The notes under the pieces were generated by a model, which searched no databases, was not told the DNA's origin, and saw only the letters and a list, made by a program, of their open reading frames with translations. The position numbers and the translations under genes were made by a program. DNA of 38,136 nt from Dehalococcoidia bacterium (GTDB lineage: Bacteria; Chloroflexota; Dehalococcoidia; UBA2979), in NCBI GenBank assembly GCA_009379925.1, contig WHSU01000033.1, positions 1 to 38,136 of the forward strand. Reading direction: 5' to 3'. Shown here one piece after another: positions 30,349-38,136 of this stretch. Position 1 is the stretch's first letter, and each line of letters opens with the position of its first letter.

Positions 30349-31293
30349 CTAGCGGAAGAGCGCGCCCACGGAGCCGCCCGTGTGGATACGGTGCATGGCG
30401 TCACCGAGCATCGACGCGACCGAGACCACGCTCGTCGGCGTGCGCTCGAACTTGCCGTGCACCAGCGGCAGGGTGTCGGTGTGCACCAGCTCATCGATGC
30501 CGTCCGCGTCCAGCGTCTTGAAGGCGCGCGGCGCCATCACCGGGTGGACACACGCCACGCGCACGGAACGCGCGCCGCGCTCCCGCAGGATCTGCACGGC
30601 CGATGCGATGGTCCCGCCGGTCAGGATCTCGTCGTCTACCACAATGCAGTCGCGCCCCTCGACCTCTCCGATCAGCGTCATCGCCTCGGCCTGCTCGAGG
30701 TTGCCCTTGCGCTTCTTATCGACGATGGCGAAGTCGCCACCGACGCGGTCGGACAGTTCGCGCGCGAGCTTGGCGCGGCCGACATCGGGCGCCACGACCA
30801 CCGGCTGCGGCAGTGCCGCCGCGCGGAAGTGCTCCGCGATCAGCGGGAACGCGGTCAGTTCGTCCAGCGGGATGTTGAAGAAGCCCTGGATCTGTCCCGC
30901 GTGCATGTCGATGGTGAGCACGCGGTCCGCGCCCGCCACCTCGATGAAGTTCGCCACGAGGCGCGCGGTGACCGGGACGCGCGGCTGGTCCTTCTTGTCG
31001 GAGCGGCCGTAGGCGTAATAGGGGACGACCGCGGTGATACGCCCCGCCGAGGCGCGCTTCGCGGCATCGATCATGATCCACAGCTCCATGAGCCGCGTAT
31101 TAACCGGCGACACGATGGGTTGCACGATGAAGACGTCGCGCTCCCGGATGTTGTCCAGGTAGCGGACGAAGACCTCTTCGTTGGAGAACTCGAAGACCTC
31201 GCACTGACCCAGGGGCAACTCAAGGTGCTTGCACACCGCCTCGGCGAGGGCGCGATGGGCGTTGCCGCTGAAGACAGCCATCTCTCGGAACAA
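30349..31293 (-). CDS. prs: Ribose-phosphate pyrophosphokinase
   Basis: 314 residues, the family length. It makes PRPP from ribose-5-phosphate and ATP for nucleotide, histidine and tryptophan synthesis. Signatures are Phe-Ser-Gly-Asn-Ala-His near the start, Glu-Arg-Asp-Val-Phe-Ile-Val-Gln-Pro, Tyr-Tyr-Ala-Tyr-Gly-Arg-Ser-Asp-Lys-Lys-Asp-Gln, His-Ala-Gly-Gln-Ile-Gln-Gly-Phe-Phe, and the PRPP loop Val-Val-Asp-Asp-Glu-Ile-Leu-Thr-Gly-Gly-Thr. TTG 31293 is preferred because GAGGAG sits 7 bases upstream; ATG 31281 has no well-placed site. Confidence 0.93.
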   Translation of the reverse strand: MFREMAVFSGNAHRALAEAVCKHLELPLGQCEVFEFSNEEVFVRYLDNIRERDVFIVQPIVSPVNTRLMELWIMIDAAKRASAGRITAVVPYYAYGRSDKKDQPRVPVTARLVANFIEVAGADRVLTIDMHAGQIQGFFNIPLDELTAFPLIAEHFRAAALPQPVVVAPDVGRAKLARELSDRVGGDFAIVDKKRKGNLEQAEAMTLIGEVEGRDCIVVDDEILTGGTIASAVQILRERGARSVRVACVHPVMAPRAFKTLDADGIDELVHTDTLPLVHGKFERTPTSVVSVASMLGDAMHRIHTGGSVGALFR

Positions 31294-31416
31294 GCGCGTG
31301 CTCCTCGGGCGGTCCGGGGTGACCCTCGGCGACGGGGACCGCCGTAGACAAGGGTACCATCGCGAGCGCTGGTGCTAGCCGCAAGTCACCACGCATCGGC
31401 GCAACGAGGGGGAACG

Positions 31417-31917
31417 ATGGGCTTCGCGCAGTTCCGAGACGATGGCCGCATCTTCCAGGTGCGGGTCGGTGTGGTCGCCCGCTCCAACGGCCGGGTGCTC
31501 CTGCATCGCACCGCCGGCGACGACATCTGGTCGCTGCCCGGGGGCCGGCTGATGGTCGGCGAGACCGCGGCGCAGGCCGCCATGCGCGAGATGCGGGAGG
31601 AAGCCGGCGCCGAGGTGCAGCCCGGCGAGCTGCTCTGGGTGATCGAGAACTTCTTCCGCGCCAACGCCCTGGACGCACCCGGCGTCGATGGAGCGCCGGC
31701 CGACCACCACGAGGTCGGCCTCTACGTGGCCGTGCGGTTGCCGCCGCACCTCGAGCAGGCCGAATCGTTCACGGGCGTGGAACGGGAGGGCACACCCCAC
31801 GAGTTCGCGCTGGAGTTCCGCTGGTTCGGCCTCGATGCGCTCGACGGGATCGACCTGCGGCCGGCCTCATTGCGCGAGCGGCTGGCGGCCGGTGGGGCGG
31901 GCGTACAGGCGTCGTAG
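31417..31917 (+). CDS. Nudix hydrolase
   Basis: 166 residues. The Nudix box is complete: Gly-Gly-Arg-Leu-Met-Val-Gly-Glu-Thr, then Ala-Met-Arg-Glu-Met-Arg-Glu-Glu-Ala-Gly, matching Gly-X5-Glu-X7-Arg-Glu-X-X-Glu-Glu-X-Gly. These enzymes hydrolyse nucleoside diphosphates linked to another moiety; the substrate is not evident. ATG 31417 has GAGGGGGAA just upstream. It is divergent from prs, with about 120 bases between. Confidence 0.9.
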   Translation: MGFAQFRDDGRIFQVRVGVVARSNGRVLLHRTAGDDIWSLPGGRLMVGETAAQAAMREMREEAGAEVQPGELLWVIENFFRANALDAPGVDGAPADHHEVGLYVAVRLPPHLEQAESFTGVEREGTPHEFALEFRWFGLDALDGIDLRPASLRERLAAGGAGVQAS

Positions 31918-31953
31918 GGGTACCGAGGCGCGGTGATCGCCGCCTGCCAGACC

Positions 31954-31962
31954 TGTTACACT
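31954..31962 (+). promoter_or_regulatory. Extended -10 promoter element of acyl-CoA dehydrogenase
   Basis: TGTTACACT combines a TG extension with a TACACT -10 box, identical to the element at 3111-3119. No good -35 box is seen. Transcription would start near 31970, some 78 bases before ATG 32048. Confidence 0.45.
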
Positions 31963-32047
31963 TTCACGCTGCGCCCATCATCCGGCGCCGGGAGCGACCC
32001 GCGAGCGGCGCGCTCACCGGCATTCCCGCCCCTGTGAGGTACGTCTC

Positions 32048-33223
32048 ATGGACTTCCAGTTCACCCCGGACGAAGAGCAATTCCGCGGCGAGATCCGCGA
32101 CTTCCTCAAGCAGCAGCTGCCCGACGGCTGGGCCGACCGCGCCTTCGTCGGCGACGTCGAGCAGGACGAGCGCGACGAGCTGAGCCGCTTCGTCACGAAG
32201 CAGCTCGCCGACCGCGACTGGCTGGCGATGGCCTGGCCGAAGGAGTACGGCGGCCTGGACGCGACCCACATGCAGCAGCTGATCTACAACGAGGAGACCT
32301 CCTACTCCGCGATGCCCGGAGGCGGCGGCATGGGCGTCGCCTGGGTCGGCCCCGCCGTGATGCTCTACGGCAACGAGGAGCAGAAGGAGCAGTACCTCCC
32401 CTGGATCACCAACGGCGACGACATCTGGTGCACGCTCTACTCGGAGCCCGGCGCCGGCTCGGACCTGGCGGCGCTACAGACGCGCGCCGAGCGCGACGGC
32501 GACGAGTACGTGATCAACGGCTCCAAGATCTGGACCAGCGGCGGCCACCTGGCCAACATGGGCTGGCTCGCCGCCCGTACCGACCCGCACGCCCCCAAGC
32601 ACCGAGGCATTTCGACCTTCGTCCTGCCCATGGACACGCCGGGCGTCGAGGTGCGCCCGCTCACCAACCTGGCCGGGGAGCACAACTTCAACGAGGTCTT
32701 CTTCGAGAACGTCCGCATCCCCTCGACGAACCTCGTCGGCACCGAGAACCGCGGCTGGTACCAGGTCGCCACCGCGCTCGACTTCGAGCGCTCGGGCGTG
32801 GGCGCCTACGCCGGCGGCCGCCGCAACATGGAGCGACTGGTGCACGTGGCCCGCGAGGACGAGTCGCTGGTCCAGCGCAACCCCGCGTCGCGCTACGAGC
32901 TGGCGGACCGCTGGGTGGAGCTGCAGGTCGGCTTCAACATCGCCTACCGCATCCCGCACCTGCAGTCGCAGGGCATCATCCCCAACCACGAGGCGAGCGT
33001 GTCGAAGCTCTACGGCTCGGAGCTGACCCAGCGCATCGCCGGCACCGGCATGCACCTGCTGGGCCTCGGCGGGCAGATGATGCCGGGCTCGCCGCACGCG
33101 GCGCTCGGCGGCGCCTTCGCGCGCACCTACCTCTCGTCGGTGAGCAGCACCATCGCCGCTGGCACCAGCGAGATCCAGCGCAACATCATCGCCCAGCGCG
33201 GACTCGGCCTCCCGAGGGGGTAG
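32048..33223 (+). CDS. Acyl-CoA dehydrogenase
   Basis: 391 residues. Landmarks match the enzyme at 22323: Trp-Pro-Lys-Glu-Tyr-Gly-Gly, Tyr-Ser-Glu-Pro-Gly-Ala-Gly-Ser-Asp-Leu-Ala-Ala, Gly-Ser-Lys-Ile-Trp-Thr-Ser, Leu-Asp-Phe-Glu-Arg-Ser-Gly and the end Ala-Gly-Thr-Ser-Glu-Ile-Gln-Arg-Asn-Ile-Ile-Ala. GAGGT lies about 8 bases before ATG. It is not adjacent to the other pair, so it probably works on a different acyl-CoA or with an unlinked partner. Confidence 0.9.
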   Translation: MDFQFTPDEEQFRGEIRDFLKQQLPDGWADRAFVGDVEQDERDELSRFVTKQLADRDWLAMAWPKEYGGLDATHMQQLIYNEETSYSAMPGGGGMGVAWVGPAVMLYGNEEQKEQYLPWITNGDDIWCTLYSEPGAGSDLAALQTRAERDGDEYVINGSKIWTSGGHLANMGWLAARTDPHAPKHRGISTFVLPMDTPGVEVRPLTNLAGEHNFNEVFFENVRIPSTNLVGTENRGWYQVATALDFERSGVGAYAGGRRNMERLVHVAREDESLVQRNPASRYELADRWVELQVGFNIAYRIPHLQSQGIIPNHEASVSKLYGSELTQRIAGTGMHLLGLGGQMMPGSPHAALGGAFARTYLSSVSSTIAAGTSEIQRNIIAQRGLGLPRG

Positions 33224-33290
33224 CCAGCCCCACCGTCGATCTGAGAGGGTGGGGCGTACACGCGCTCCCACTATCTTACCGGCGGCCCGC

Positions 33291-35174
33291 ATGCGACTCG
33301 TTTCCCGCGCCTTGCTCACCCTCACCCTGACGGCGCTCCTCGGCGCCTGCTCCGATGAGACACCGGCCGCGGAACCCTCGACGACGGCGTCCCCAACGGC
33401 CTCCGCGCCCGCCGCCACCTCGACGTCTCCTCCACCAACCGCGACCCGCACGCCGGAGGCGAGCGCCACCGCGCTACCGGACCCGGAGATCCGCGCGGTC
33501 GCGCCCGTCGCGCTGGACATCGAGCGGCTCGATGCCGGCGAGACGGACGCTTTCGTGCAGTACCAGCTCGCGAGCGGCGAGCCGGTGACCAAGGACGGCA
33601 CGTATTTGCTCAACGCCGCGACGGGCGAGATCGAAGGCTGGGCACACGTCGATGACGATGGGATGCACCCGGTCAGTTCGCCCGACGGTGACTGGCTGGC
33701 CTCGGTCGGCGGGTCGCCCGAGACGGTCGTGCTCATCGAGCGGGCCACGGGCGCCGCGTGGAGCTGGGAACGCGCCGCCCTCGCGATGCTCAGCTACCCG
33801 GACGCCGAGGGCCGGACGGTCTTCCGCTCGGCGGATCAGGCGGTCCACATCGTCCGGCTCGCCGAGGAAGTCACGACGCTCGCCGGCTTCGAGATCACGC
33901 CCTCACCCACACCTCGTCGCCCCCCGCCGGCGATCCCGCTGTGGCCGAGCGACCAGCGTTCGCGCCCTAACATGCCGGCGTTCGCCGTAGCGGCACCCGA
34001 GGGCGACCGCTGGCTCCTCTTCGACAACCCCGGCGACGAGGTCCGCGTCTTCCTCCTCCACGCTGAGGCGCCTACTGTCGTCGACCGGCTGCCGAGTCAG
34101 GACGGAGGACAGGTCATGCTCTCGTTCAGCATTGGACGGCCGAACGCGCAGGGCGTAACGGTCGCCATTCGGCACTCCTCCAAGCCGGACGACAAAGACT
34201 CCTCGCTGCCCGTCTCACTACGCGCCGTCACCTACGGGTGGGACGGCGGCAAGGTCCGCAGCGCTGACACGCCCGCCCCGCTCCTGGTCAACGAGGACGG
34301 CCTCGGCCTTGGCGCGACGTTCGACGTGCTCACCTCTCCGGACGGCACTCTGGTCGCGTGGGAACGCGAACTGCCCTACGCGCGGAACGACGGGCTGGGC
34401 GGTCACCTCGACTTCCCCGCCGTCTACGTCGCCTCCGTTGAGGCTGGCGAGCCGCTGTTCCGCGCCGTGCGCACCGCGATCGGTACCTACCTCGGCGGCC
34501 TCGACTGGCTCGCCGACGGCTCCGGCGTCGTGGTTGGGACGCCCGAGGGGTGGGGTGTCCTCCGCGCGGACGGCAGCGCCGTCGATCCGCTGCCCTTCGG
34601 CCGCGAGGATGTGTTCGAGATGCCGCGCCCGTCGCCGACCGATTCGGACCGCTTTGCCATCGGCCTCGGTGTCTATAACCGCGCCGGCAACCTGCTCCAC
34701 AGCGCGACGGTCGAACCGGACGACCCGAACAGCGGCACCTTCGGCCCGGCCACCTGGACATCCGATGGTGAGGAACTGGTCTTCGCCGTCGCCACCCTTG
34801 GCGGACGGGACTTCGGCCCCAGCGGCGTCTCGGAGTTCGATTTGCCGCCGCGCATCGAAACGCCGCCGTTCGACGACACGCTGCGGCTGGTCGCCGCGCC
34901 CGAGGACGGCGACTGCACGGAGCTGCGCGACGAAGCGGCGCTGCTGACTACCGAGGTCGTCGCGTGCGTCGCAGCCGGCACACCCCTCGTCGTCACCAAC
35001 ACCGAGGTCGGCGCGGGCGCCCGCACCGACTGCAACGGCAACCGCGCACGCCTCTGCGCCTCGACCTACGACATCGAGGAGCCTGAGTCGCAGCGTCGAT
35101 GGCTGCACGTGGAGACCGAGGACGGCACGGCGGGCTGGGTGCAGCCGGTCGACGTCGTGTGGGCGGATCCCTAG
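33291..35174 (+). CDS. Lipoprotein with propeller-like and SH3-like domains
   Basis: 627 residues. The signal ends in the lipobox Leu-Gly-Ala-Cys, followed by a Thr/Pro/Ala linker (to about residue 60). The body shows WD40/TolB-like repeats, such as Ser-Pro-Asp-Gly-Asp-Trp-Leu-Ala-Ser and Ser-Pro-Asp-Gly-Thr-Leu-Val-Ala-Trp. The last 70 residues resemble a bacterial SH3 domain with Arg-Trp-Leu-His-Val-Glu-Thr and Gly-Trp-Val-Gln-Pro. It is anchored outside the cell, with function unknown. TATCTT (33272-33277) is a possible -10 box. A related lipoprotein follows at 35223. Confidence 0.7.
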   Translation: MRLVSRALLTLTLTALLGACSDETPAAEPSTTASPTASAPAATSTSPPPTATRTPEASATALPDPEIRAVAPVALDIERLDAGETDAFVQYQLASGEPVTKDGTYLLNAATGEIEGWAHVDDDGMHPVSSPDGDWLASVGGSPETVVLIERATGAAWSWERAALAMLSYPDAEGRTVFRSADQAVHIVRLAEEVTTLAGFEITPSPTPRRPPPAIPLWPSDQRSRPNMPAFAVAAPEGDRWLLFDNPGDEVRVFLLHAEAPTVVDRLPSQDGGQVMLSFSIGRPNAQGVTVAIRHSSKPDDKDSSLPVSLRAVTYGWDGGKVRSADTPAPLLVNEDGLGLGATFDVLTSPDGTLVAWERELPYARNDGLGGHLDFPAVYVASVEAGEPLFRAVRTAIGTYLGGLDWLADGSGVVVGTPEGWGVLRADGSAVDPLPFGREDVFEMPRPSPTDSDRFAIGLGVYNRAGNLLHSATVEPDDPNSGTFGPATWTSDGEELVFAVATLGGRDFGPSGVSEFDLPPRIETPPFDDTLRLVAAPEDGDCTELRDEAALLTTEVVACVAAGTPLVVTNTEVGAGARTDCNGNRARLCASTYDIEEPESQRRWLHVETEDGTAGWVQPVDVVWADP

Positions 35175-35210
35175 CCGACGCGGTGTCCGACGCGCCCGAC
35201 GAGGATGCGT

Positions 35211-35216
35211 TACGCT
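35211..35216 (+). promoter_or_regulatory. -10 box of leaderless second lipoprotein
   Basis: TACGCT ends 6 bases before ATG 35223, the same hexamer and spacing as at 13257. Confidence 0.45.
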
Positions 35217-35222
35217 CCGCCC

Positions 35223-36341
35223 ATGTCCCGGCCCGCGTCCGCGCTCGCTCGATCGTTCGGTTGTGCGCTCGTACTGCTGCTGACGGCGTGCAACGGCGAC
35301 TCCGCCGAGCCCTCACCCACGGCAACCTCGACGCCGACGACCGACGCGACGCCGGAGTGGTCGGTCACCTTCGATGAGCCGGCGTACGAGGGGCCGACGA
35401 CCCCGCTACAGGGCATCTTCACGGAGCCGCGCGAGAACGAGGTCGACCGCCACGTCAGCCTCGCGCCGGAGCCCGAGCCGGACTTCCCCGCCTGGGACGG
35501 CGAGTCGGTGATCCTCTACGACATCGAGTCCGGCCGCACGGTGAACCTGGGGCCGGGCAACCTCGGGATGGTCCCGTTCAGCCCGGACGGTACGCAGTTC
35601 ATCTACGCCTCCGGCAGCGGCGAGGGCGACGCGCGGCCTCGGGTGACGGTCTACGACCTCGAGACCGGCGACAGCCGCGAGTACGGCACCGGCTACGCCC
35701 CGAGCTTCGAGGGCGACGGGACGTTCTCGGTACACCCGGAGCACGACGGCCCCTTCACCGAGGAGGACCACTTCGACGTGGAGACGGGGGAGCTGGTGTT
35801 TCCGGACGAGAACCGCGTCGGGCTTGACTCCGTGCAGACGGTGAAGACTGGCGACGGCTGGACCGTGCAGACGATCCGCGAGTCCGGTCCGCAGACGGCA
35901 GTCCGTACCGTCATCGTATCGCCCGGCGGCGGGGCCTTCGAGACCAATTCGAGTGCCCTCCCCCTGCCGGCGCAGCCAGGCAGACCTCCTCGTCTGCTCG
36001 TGCCGACAGAAGCCAGCTGGGGGGAAAGCACTAACCTGTTCGCGGTCAACGAGGATGGGACTGCGACATGGCTAGCGACTATGCACACCTCTGCGACAAC
36101 CGGTGGGGCCGCCGTTACCAGAGCTTCGTTCGGCACGGGACGTATCGCATGGACCGAGGACCACTGCGACCCGGAGCTCGGGCGCACTTACGTACTGGAT
36201 CTCGGCACGGGCGAACTGACTGAGGTCGACCGGGCACCCGACTTGAGCATCGGCGGCGCCGAGGTCCTGAGGCTCGGCCCAGTCACCCCGTGGCGGTACC
36301 GGGCTACGCTCGACCGGGGACGCTCGAATACCTGCGAGTGA
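35223..36341 (+). CDS. Propeller-like lipoprotein, frameshifted near its end
   Basis: 372 residues as read, with lipobox Leu-Thr-Ala-Cys and a Thr/Pro linker. Propeller-like blocks include Phe-Ser-Pro-Asp-Gly-Thr-Gln-Phe-Ile-Tyr and a later Tyr-Val-Leu-Asp-Leu-Gly-Thr-Gly-Glu-Leu. The reading frame ends at 36341, but another frame continues as good coding sequence to 36454 (see the next entry). It probably forms a set with the lipoprotein at 33291, as both are periplasm-facing or surface proteins. A start at 35205 is also possible but lacks support from the -10 box spacing. Confidence 0.65.
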   Translation: MSRPASALARSFGCALVLLLTACNGDSAEPSPTATSTPTTDATPEWSVTFDEPAYEGPTTPLQGIFTEPRENEVDRHVSLAPEPEPDFPAWDGESVILYDIESGRTVNLGPGNLGMVPFSPDGTQFIYASGSGEGDARPRVTVYDLETGDSREYGTGYAPSFEGDGTFSVHPEHDGPFTEEDHFDVETGELVFPDENRVGLDSVQTVKTGDGWTVQTIRESGPQTAVRTVIVSPGGGAFETNSSALPLPAQPGRPPRLLVPTEASWGESTNLFAVNEDGTATWLATMHTSATTGGAAVTRASFGTGRIAWTEDHCDPELGRTYVLDLGTGELTEVDRAPDLSIGGAEVLRLGPVTPWRYRATLDRGRSNTCE

Positions 36342-36454
36342 TGCCCGGCCTGCCTGCGTGGAACACCGACGAGACGTGGGCGGCGAACGGCCCGGCCGGC
36401 ACCGCGTTCCTTGCCTCGTTCCTCCCAAGCGAGACCTGCCCGGCGGCGGAGTAG
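36316..36454 (+). pseudogene. Out-of-frame C-terminus of the second lipoprotein
   Basis: Restoring one G in the GGGG tract at 36316-36319 joins Thr-Leu-Asp-Arg-Gly to Thr-Leu-Glu-Tyr-Leu-Arg-Val-Met-Pro-Gly-Leu-Pro-Ala-Trp-Asn-Thr-Asp-Glu and on to a stop at 36452. The extension has GC-rich third positions and a Cys-containing end, as expected for real coding DNA. It adds about 37 residues past the premature stop. Confidence 0.5.
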
Positions 36455-36468
36455 CGCGGGACGCCGCG

Positions 36469-37161
36469 TCAGGCGCCGCGTGCGGCCAGGGCCTCCTGCT
36501 CCATGACGTGGGCCTGCCAGTAGTGGTTCACCTTCGCGACGACGGTGATCACGCTCTTCACCTCGTCCTTGAGCCGGAACGAGGCGGCGGCGGGCACCAG
36601 CAGCCGGTCCTCGTCGAAACGCGCGTCGACGTTCTCGAGGATGATCGCGGCGCACATCCACGCCGCCATGCGGCGGTCGCGGCCCGACACCGCGACCCAC
36701 CCGGGCTCGTCCGGCTCCGAGTAGAGCCCGGTCGTCTCCCAGATCCCGCGCCGGATCTCGTCGATGGCATCGAACTCCTCGGACGCCGCTTCGGCCTCCG
36801 GTTCAGCAAGCGCGACAAGCGCACTGTCCTCGCCTCGATGCGGCGGGCCGCCGTACAGCGCCAGTTCGCAGAAGCCCTCCCACATCGCACCCCAGTCCGG
36901 GCGGCCGCTCGGCAGGTAGACGAACTCCGCCGCGGACATCGAGGCGTTGCGTGGCGCCTCCGGCTGCACCACCTCGATGGGGTCGTCCGACGGGCCCGGC
37001 TCGATGCCGATGCGCGCGGCGGCCAGCGACTCCGGGCGCACCCAGGCGAACTCCACCGGCTCGCCGAGGAACGCAGCGAAGGAACGCACCAGATCGCGGC
37101 AGTCCTGGATGCGCTCGAAGGGCAGGATCCGCTCGCCGATCACGAGCAGTCGAGCGGGCAT
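36469..37161 (-). CDS. Unrecognised 230-residue protein
   Basis: ATG 37161 is chosen because GGAG precedes it by about 7 bases and the promoter at 37225-37253 lies upstream; an ATG at 37227 falls inside the -10 box. The protein is acidic, soluble and Trp-containing, with Phe-Ala-Trp-Val-Arg-Pro-Glu-Ser-Leu, Ala-Glu-Phe-Val-Tyr-Leu-Pro and a C-terminal helical part Val-Lys-Ser-Val-Ile-Thr-Val-Val-Ala-Lys. I see no known domain. It is divergent from the FmdB-like gene. Confidence 0.6.
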   Translation of the reverse strand: MPARLLVIGERILPFERIQDCRDLVRSFAAFLGEPVEFAWVRPESLAAARIGIEPGPSDDPIEVVQPEAPRNASMSAAEFVYLPSGRPDWGAMWEGFCELALYGGPPHRGEDSALVALAEPEAEAASEEFDAIDEIRRGIWETTGLYSEPDEPGWVAVSGRDRRMAAWMCAAIILENVDARFDEDRLLVPAAASFRLKDEVKSVITVVAKVNHYWQAHVMEQEALAARGA

Positions 37162-37224
37162 CGGCGTCTCCGTTTCCGGCACGGTGGTTGGCGCGGCCGG
37201 TGGTGGCCGGGTCGCCTCCCGATC

Positions 37225-37253
37225 CATATAGTGCCACCTGCGAACGTTCGCAA
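37225..37253 (-). promoter_or_regulatory. Promoter of the unknown minus-strand gene
   Basis: On the minus strand TTGCGA (37248-37253) and TATATG (37225-37230) are exactly 17 bases apart. Transcription would begin near 37219, leaving a leader of about 58 bases. Confidence 0.5.
37239..37252. promoter_or_regulatory. Perfect 14-bp palindrome over the -35 box
   Basis: TGCGAACGTTCGCA is a perfect palindrome covering the -35 box and part of the spacer. It is an obvious operator candidate in the divergent gap shared with the FmdB-like gene (37285). It is not an SOS box, since the arms are not separated by four bases. Confidence 0.5.
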
Positions 37254-37284
37254 CAGCGGACGGCCCGACGGGACGAGGCCGCGC

Positions 37285-37596
37285 GTGCCGATCTACCCCT
37301 ACCGATGCCCCGCCTGCCGCGCTGAGTTCGAGGTGTCGCGGCGTCTCCAGGACCGGAACCAGCCGGTCCTATGCCCCGCCGACGGCGCGGAGAGCACGCG
37401 TCTGCTGACGGCGCCCTCGCTCCTCGGCTCAGCGCGCCAGGACTCCGAGCCGTCGCTGCCGGGCCCCGCCGAAGCCGGCGCCGGGCTGGTCGCACTTCGG
37501 TCACAGCCACGCGCCGGGTACGGGCGGCCACTCGCACGGCGCGCCGCGCCGTACGCCCGGTACCTCGGGGGATGCCCCCTAACCCGTCGCCTGTAG
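37285..37596 (+). CDS. FmdB-family zinc-ribbon protein with a missing Cys
   Basis: 103 residues from GTG 37285, with GAGG 6 bases upstream. The start Pro-Ile-Tyr-Pro-Tyr-Arg-Cys-Pro-Ala-Cys-Arg-Ala-Glu-Phe-Glu-Val is typical of FmdB-type small zinc-ribbon proteins. Normally a second Cys-Pro-X-Cys pair follows. Here it reads Cys-Pro-Ala-Asp, so one ligand is lost. The tail is Ala/Arg-rich. The family is regulatory in only a few cases and otherwise unknown. It overlaps the end of the convergent VOC gene by 18 bases. Confidence 0.65.
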   Translation: MPIYPYRCPACRAEFEVSRRLQDRNQPVLCPADGAESTRLLTAPSLLGSARQDSEPSLPGPAEAGAGLVALRSQPRAGYGRPLARRAAPYARYLGGCPLTRRL

Positions 37597-38121
37597 CTCA
37601 CCGATCGCGCGGCGGACGTGCTCGTCCTCAAGGAACCGCGCGCCTGACTCCTGGCGGAAGGCGGCGGCGCTGGCGAGCACGCGCACCCGAGGCATCCCGG
37701 CGGGCGGCTCCGAGATCCATGCGGTCAACGTCAGCAGCAGGCCGTTCGGGTCTTCGAGGAACACGAGGCGCTCGTAGCCGCGTCGGATCTCCTCGGAAGC
37801 GGCCAGGCCGGTGGCGGCGAGTTCGTAGAAGAGGCGGTCCATCAGCTCGCCCGGCACCTGCAGGCTCAGGTACTGCACGGAGCCGACGCCCAGGCTGGAC
37901 TCGGCCAGCTTGATGTTCGGGTCGGTAGGGCCGATTAGCATCAGGAAGCTCTCGCCGCCGGCATGCAGGAGCGCCTGCACGGACTCGGGGTCATCCCGGT
38001 TCGGCTCCGCGTAGACCGGGGTGAGGCCCAGTTTGCGGTAGAACTCCAGCGACTCCTCCATGTCCTTGACGATGATCGCCGGGTAGCCCACCCCCTGCGT
38101 CCGCATGCCGCTCGCCTGCAC
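37579..38121 (-). CDS. VOC-family (glyoxalase/dioxygenase-like) protein
   Basis: 180 residues from GTG 38121, with GGGGAGG 8 bases upstream; ATG 38106 is an alternative. The fold pattern is clear: Gly-Tyr-Pro-Ala-Ile-Ile-Val-Lys-Asp-Met-Glu-Glu-Ser-Leu-Glu-Phe-Tyr-Arg-Lys-Leu-Gly at the start, then the Glu-Ser-Phe-Leu-Met-Leu-Ile strand and the final Val-Phe-Leu-Glu-Asp-Pro-Asn-Gly-Leu. VOC members are metal-dependent isomerases, dioxygenases or resistance proteins; the substrate is not evident. Confidence 0.8.
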   Translation of the reverse strand: MQASGMRTQGVGYPAIIVKDMEESLEFYRKLGLTPVYAEPNRDDPESVQALLHAGGESFLMLIGPTDPNIKLAESSLGVGSVQYLSLQVPGELMDRLFYELAATGLAASEEIRRGYERLVFLEDPNGLLLTLTAWISEPPAGMPRVRVLASAAAFRQESGARFLEDEHVRRAIGELQATG

Positions 38122-38136
38122 GTCGTCGCCTCCCCG

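Noticed and set aside
28190..30352. 720-codon open frame on the plus strand over secA
   Set aside because: It is the antisense shadow of secA, a well-conserved gene. Long open frames opposite real genes are expected at this GC content, and the translation is low-complexity with no motif.
37239..37252. Palindrome TGCGAACGTTCGCA as a second SOS box
   Set aside because: The GAAC and GTTC halves touch directly, whereas the LexA site needs four bases between them. It is listed as an operator of unknown regulator instead.

Overview
The window is 38 kb of very GC-rich bacterial DNA with about 43 genes on both strands. No rRNA, tRNA or CRISPR array was seen. Host clues are GC-rich third codon positions, many genes whose TAnnnT -10 box lies only 6-7 bases before the start codon (leaderless transcription), a Gram-positive-type SOS box (CGAAC-N4-GTTCG) before ruvB, several acyl-CoA dehydrogenases, and lipoproteins with Thr/Pro linkers. 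I favour a Chloroflexota (Dehalococcoidia-like) bacterium. This is inference, because no marker gene was compared.

Layout. 1-4.6 kb: end of a SET-domain protein, a kinase-like phosphotransferase, rimO, a decayed DinB-like remnant, a promoter-to-terminator unit around a 42-residue ORF, and a divergent HTH regulator / SnoaL-like pair. 4.6-7.2 kb (minus): DUF805 protein, DUF503 protein, scpB with unusual acidic tails, and an AmaP/Asp23-like membrane protein. 7.3-9.2 kb (minus): accessory genes with relaxed codon use, namely a membrane-anchored protein with a duplicated Cys-rich domain, an unknown 116-residue protein and an orphan restriction-endonuclease-like protein with altered active-site residues. 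9.3-13.2 kb (plus): a compact four-gene phage-derived cassette of HK97-type major capsid protein, head-tail connector-like protein, a large tail-hub-like protein with a propeller-like insert, and a small baseplate-like protein. No terminase, portal, protease, tape measure or lysis gene accompanies it, and it is bounded on both sides by unrelated genes.

13.3-20.8 kb: metalloprotease-like lipoprotein; an arsC-aquaporin pair that probably detoxifies arsenate by reduction and passive arsenite exit; SOS-controlled ruvB followed by pyrophosphatase and RidA-like genes; a PPOX protein coupled to a luciferase-like flavin oxidoreductase; and two tandem GNAT paralogs. 20.8-27 kb: two acyl-CoA dehydrogenases on the minus strand with recognisable promoters, one overlapped by an inverted repeat; a secreted beta-lactamase-fold serine hydrolase; a frameshifted coiled-coil protein; and a small ORF.

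27-38 kb: P-loop kinase, secA and prs on the minus strand; a Nudix hydrolase; a third acyl-CoA dehydrogenase; two propeller-like lipoproteins, the second with a frameshift; an unknown protein whose promoter is overlapped by a perfect 14-bp palindrome; a degenerate FmdB-type zinc ribbon; and a VOC-family protein. The strongest leads are the stand-alone capsid cassette beside the odd nuclease, the 42-residue ORF locus, the ArsC-aquaporin pair and the SOS box of ruvB.
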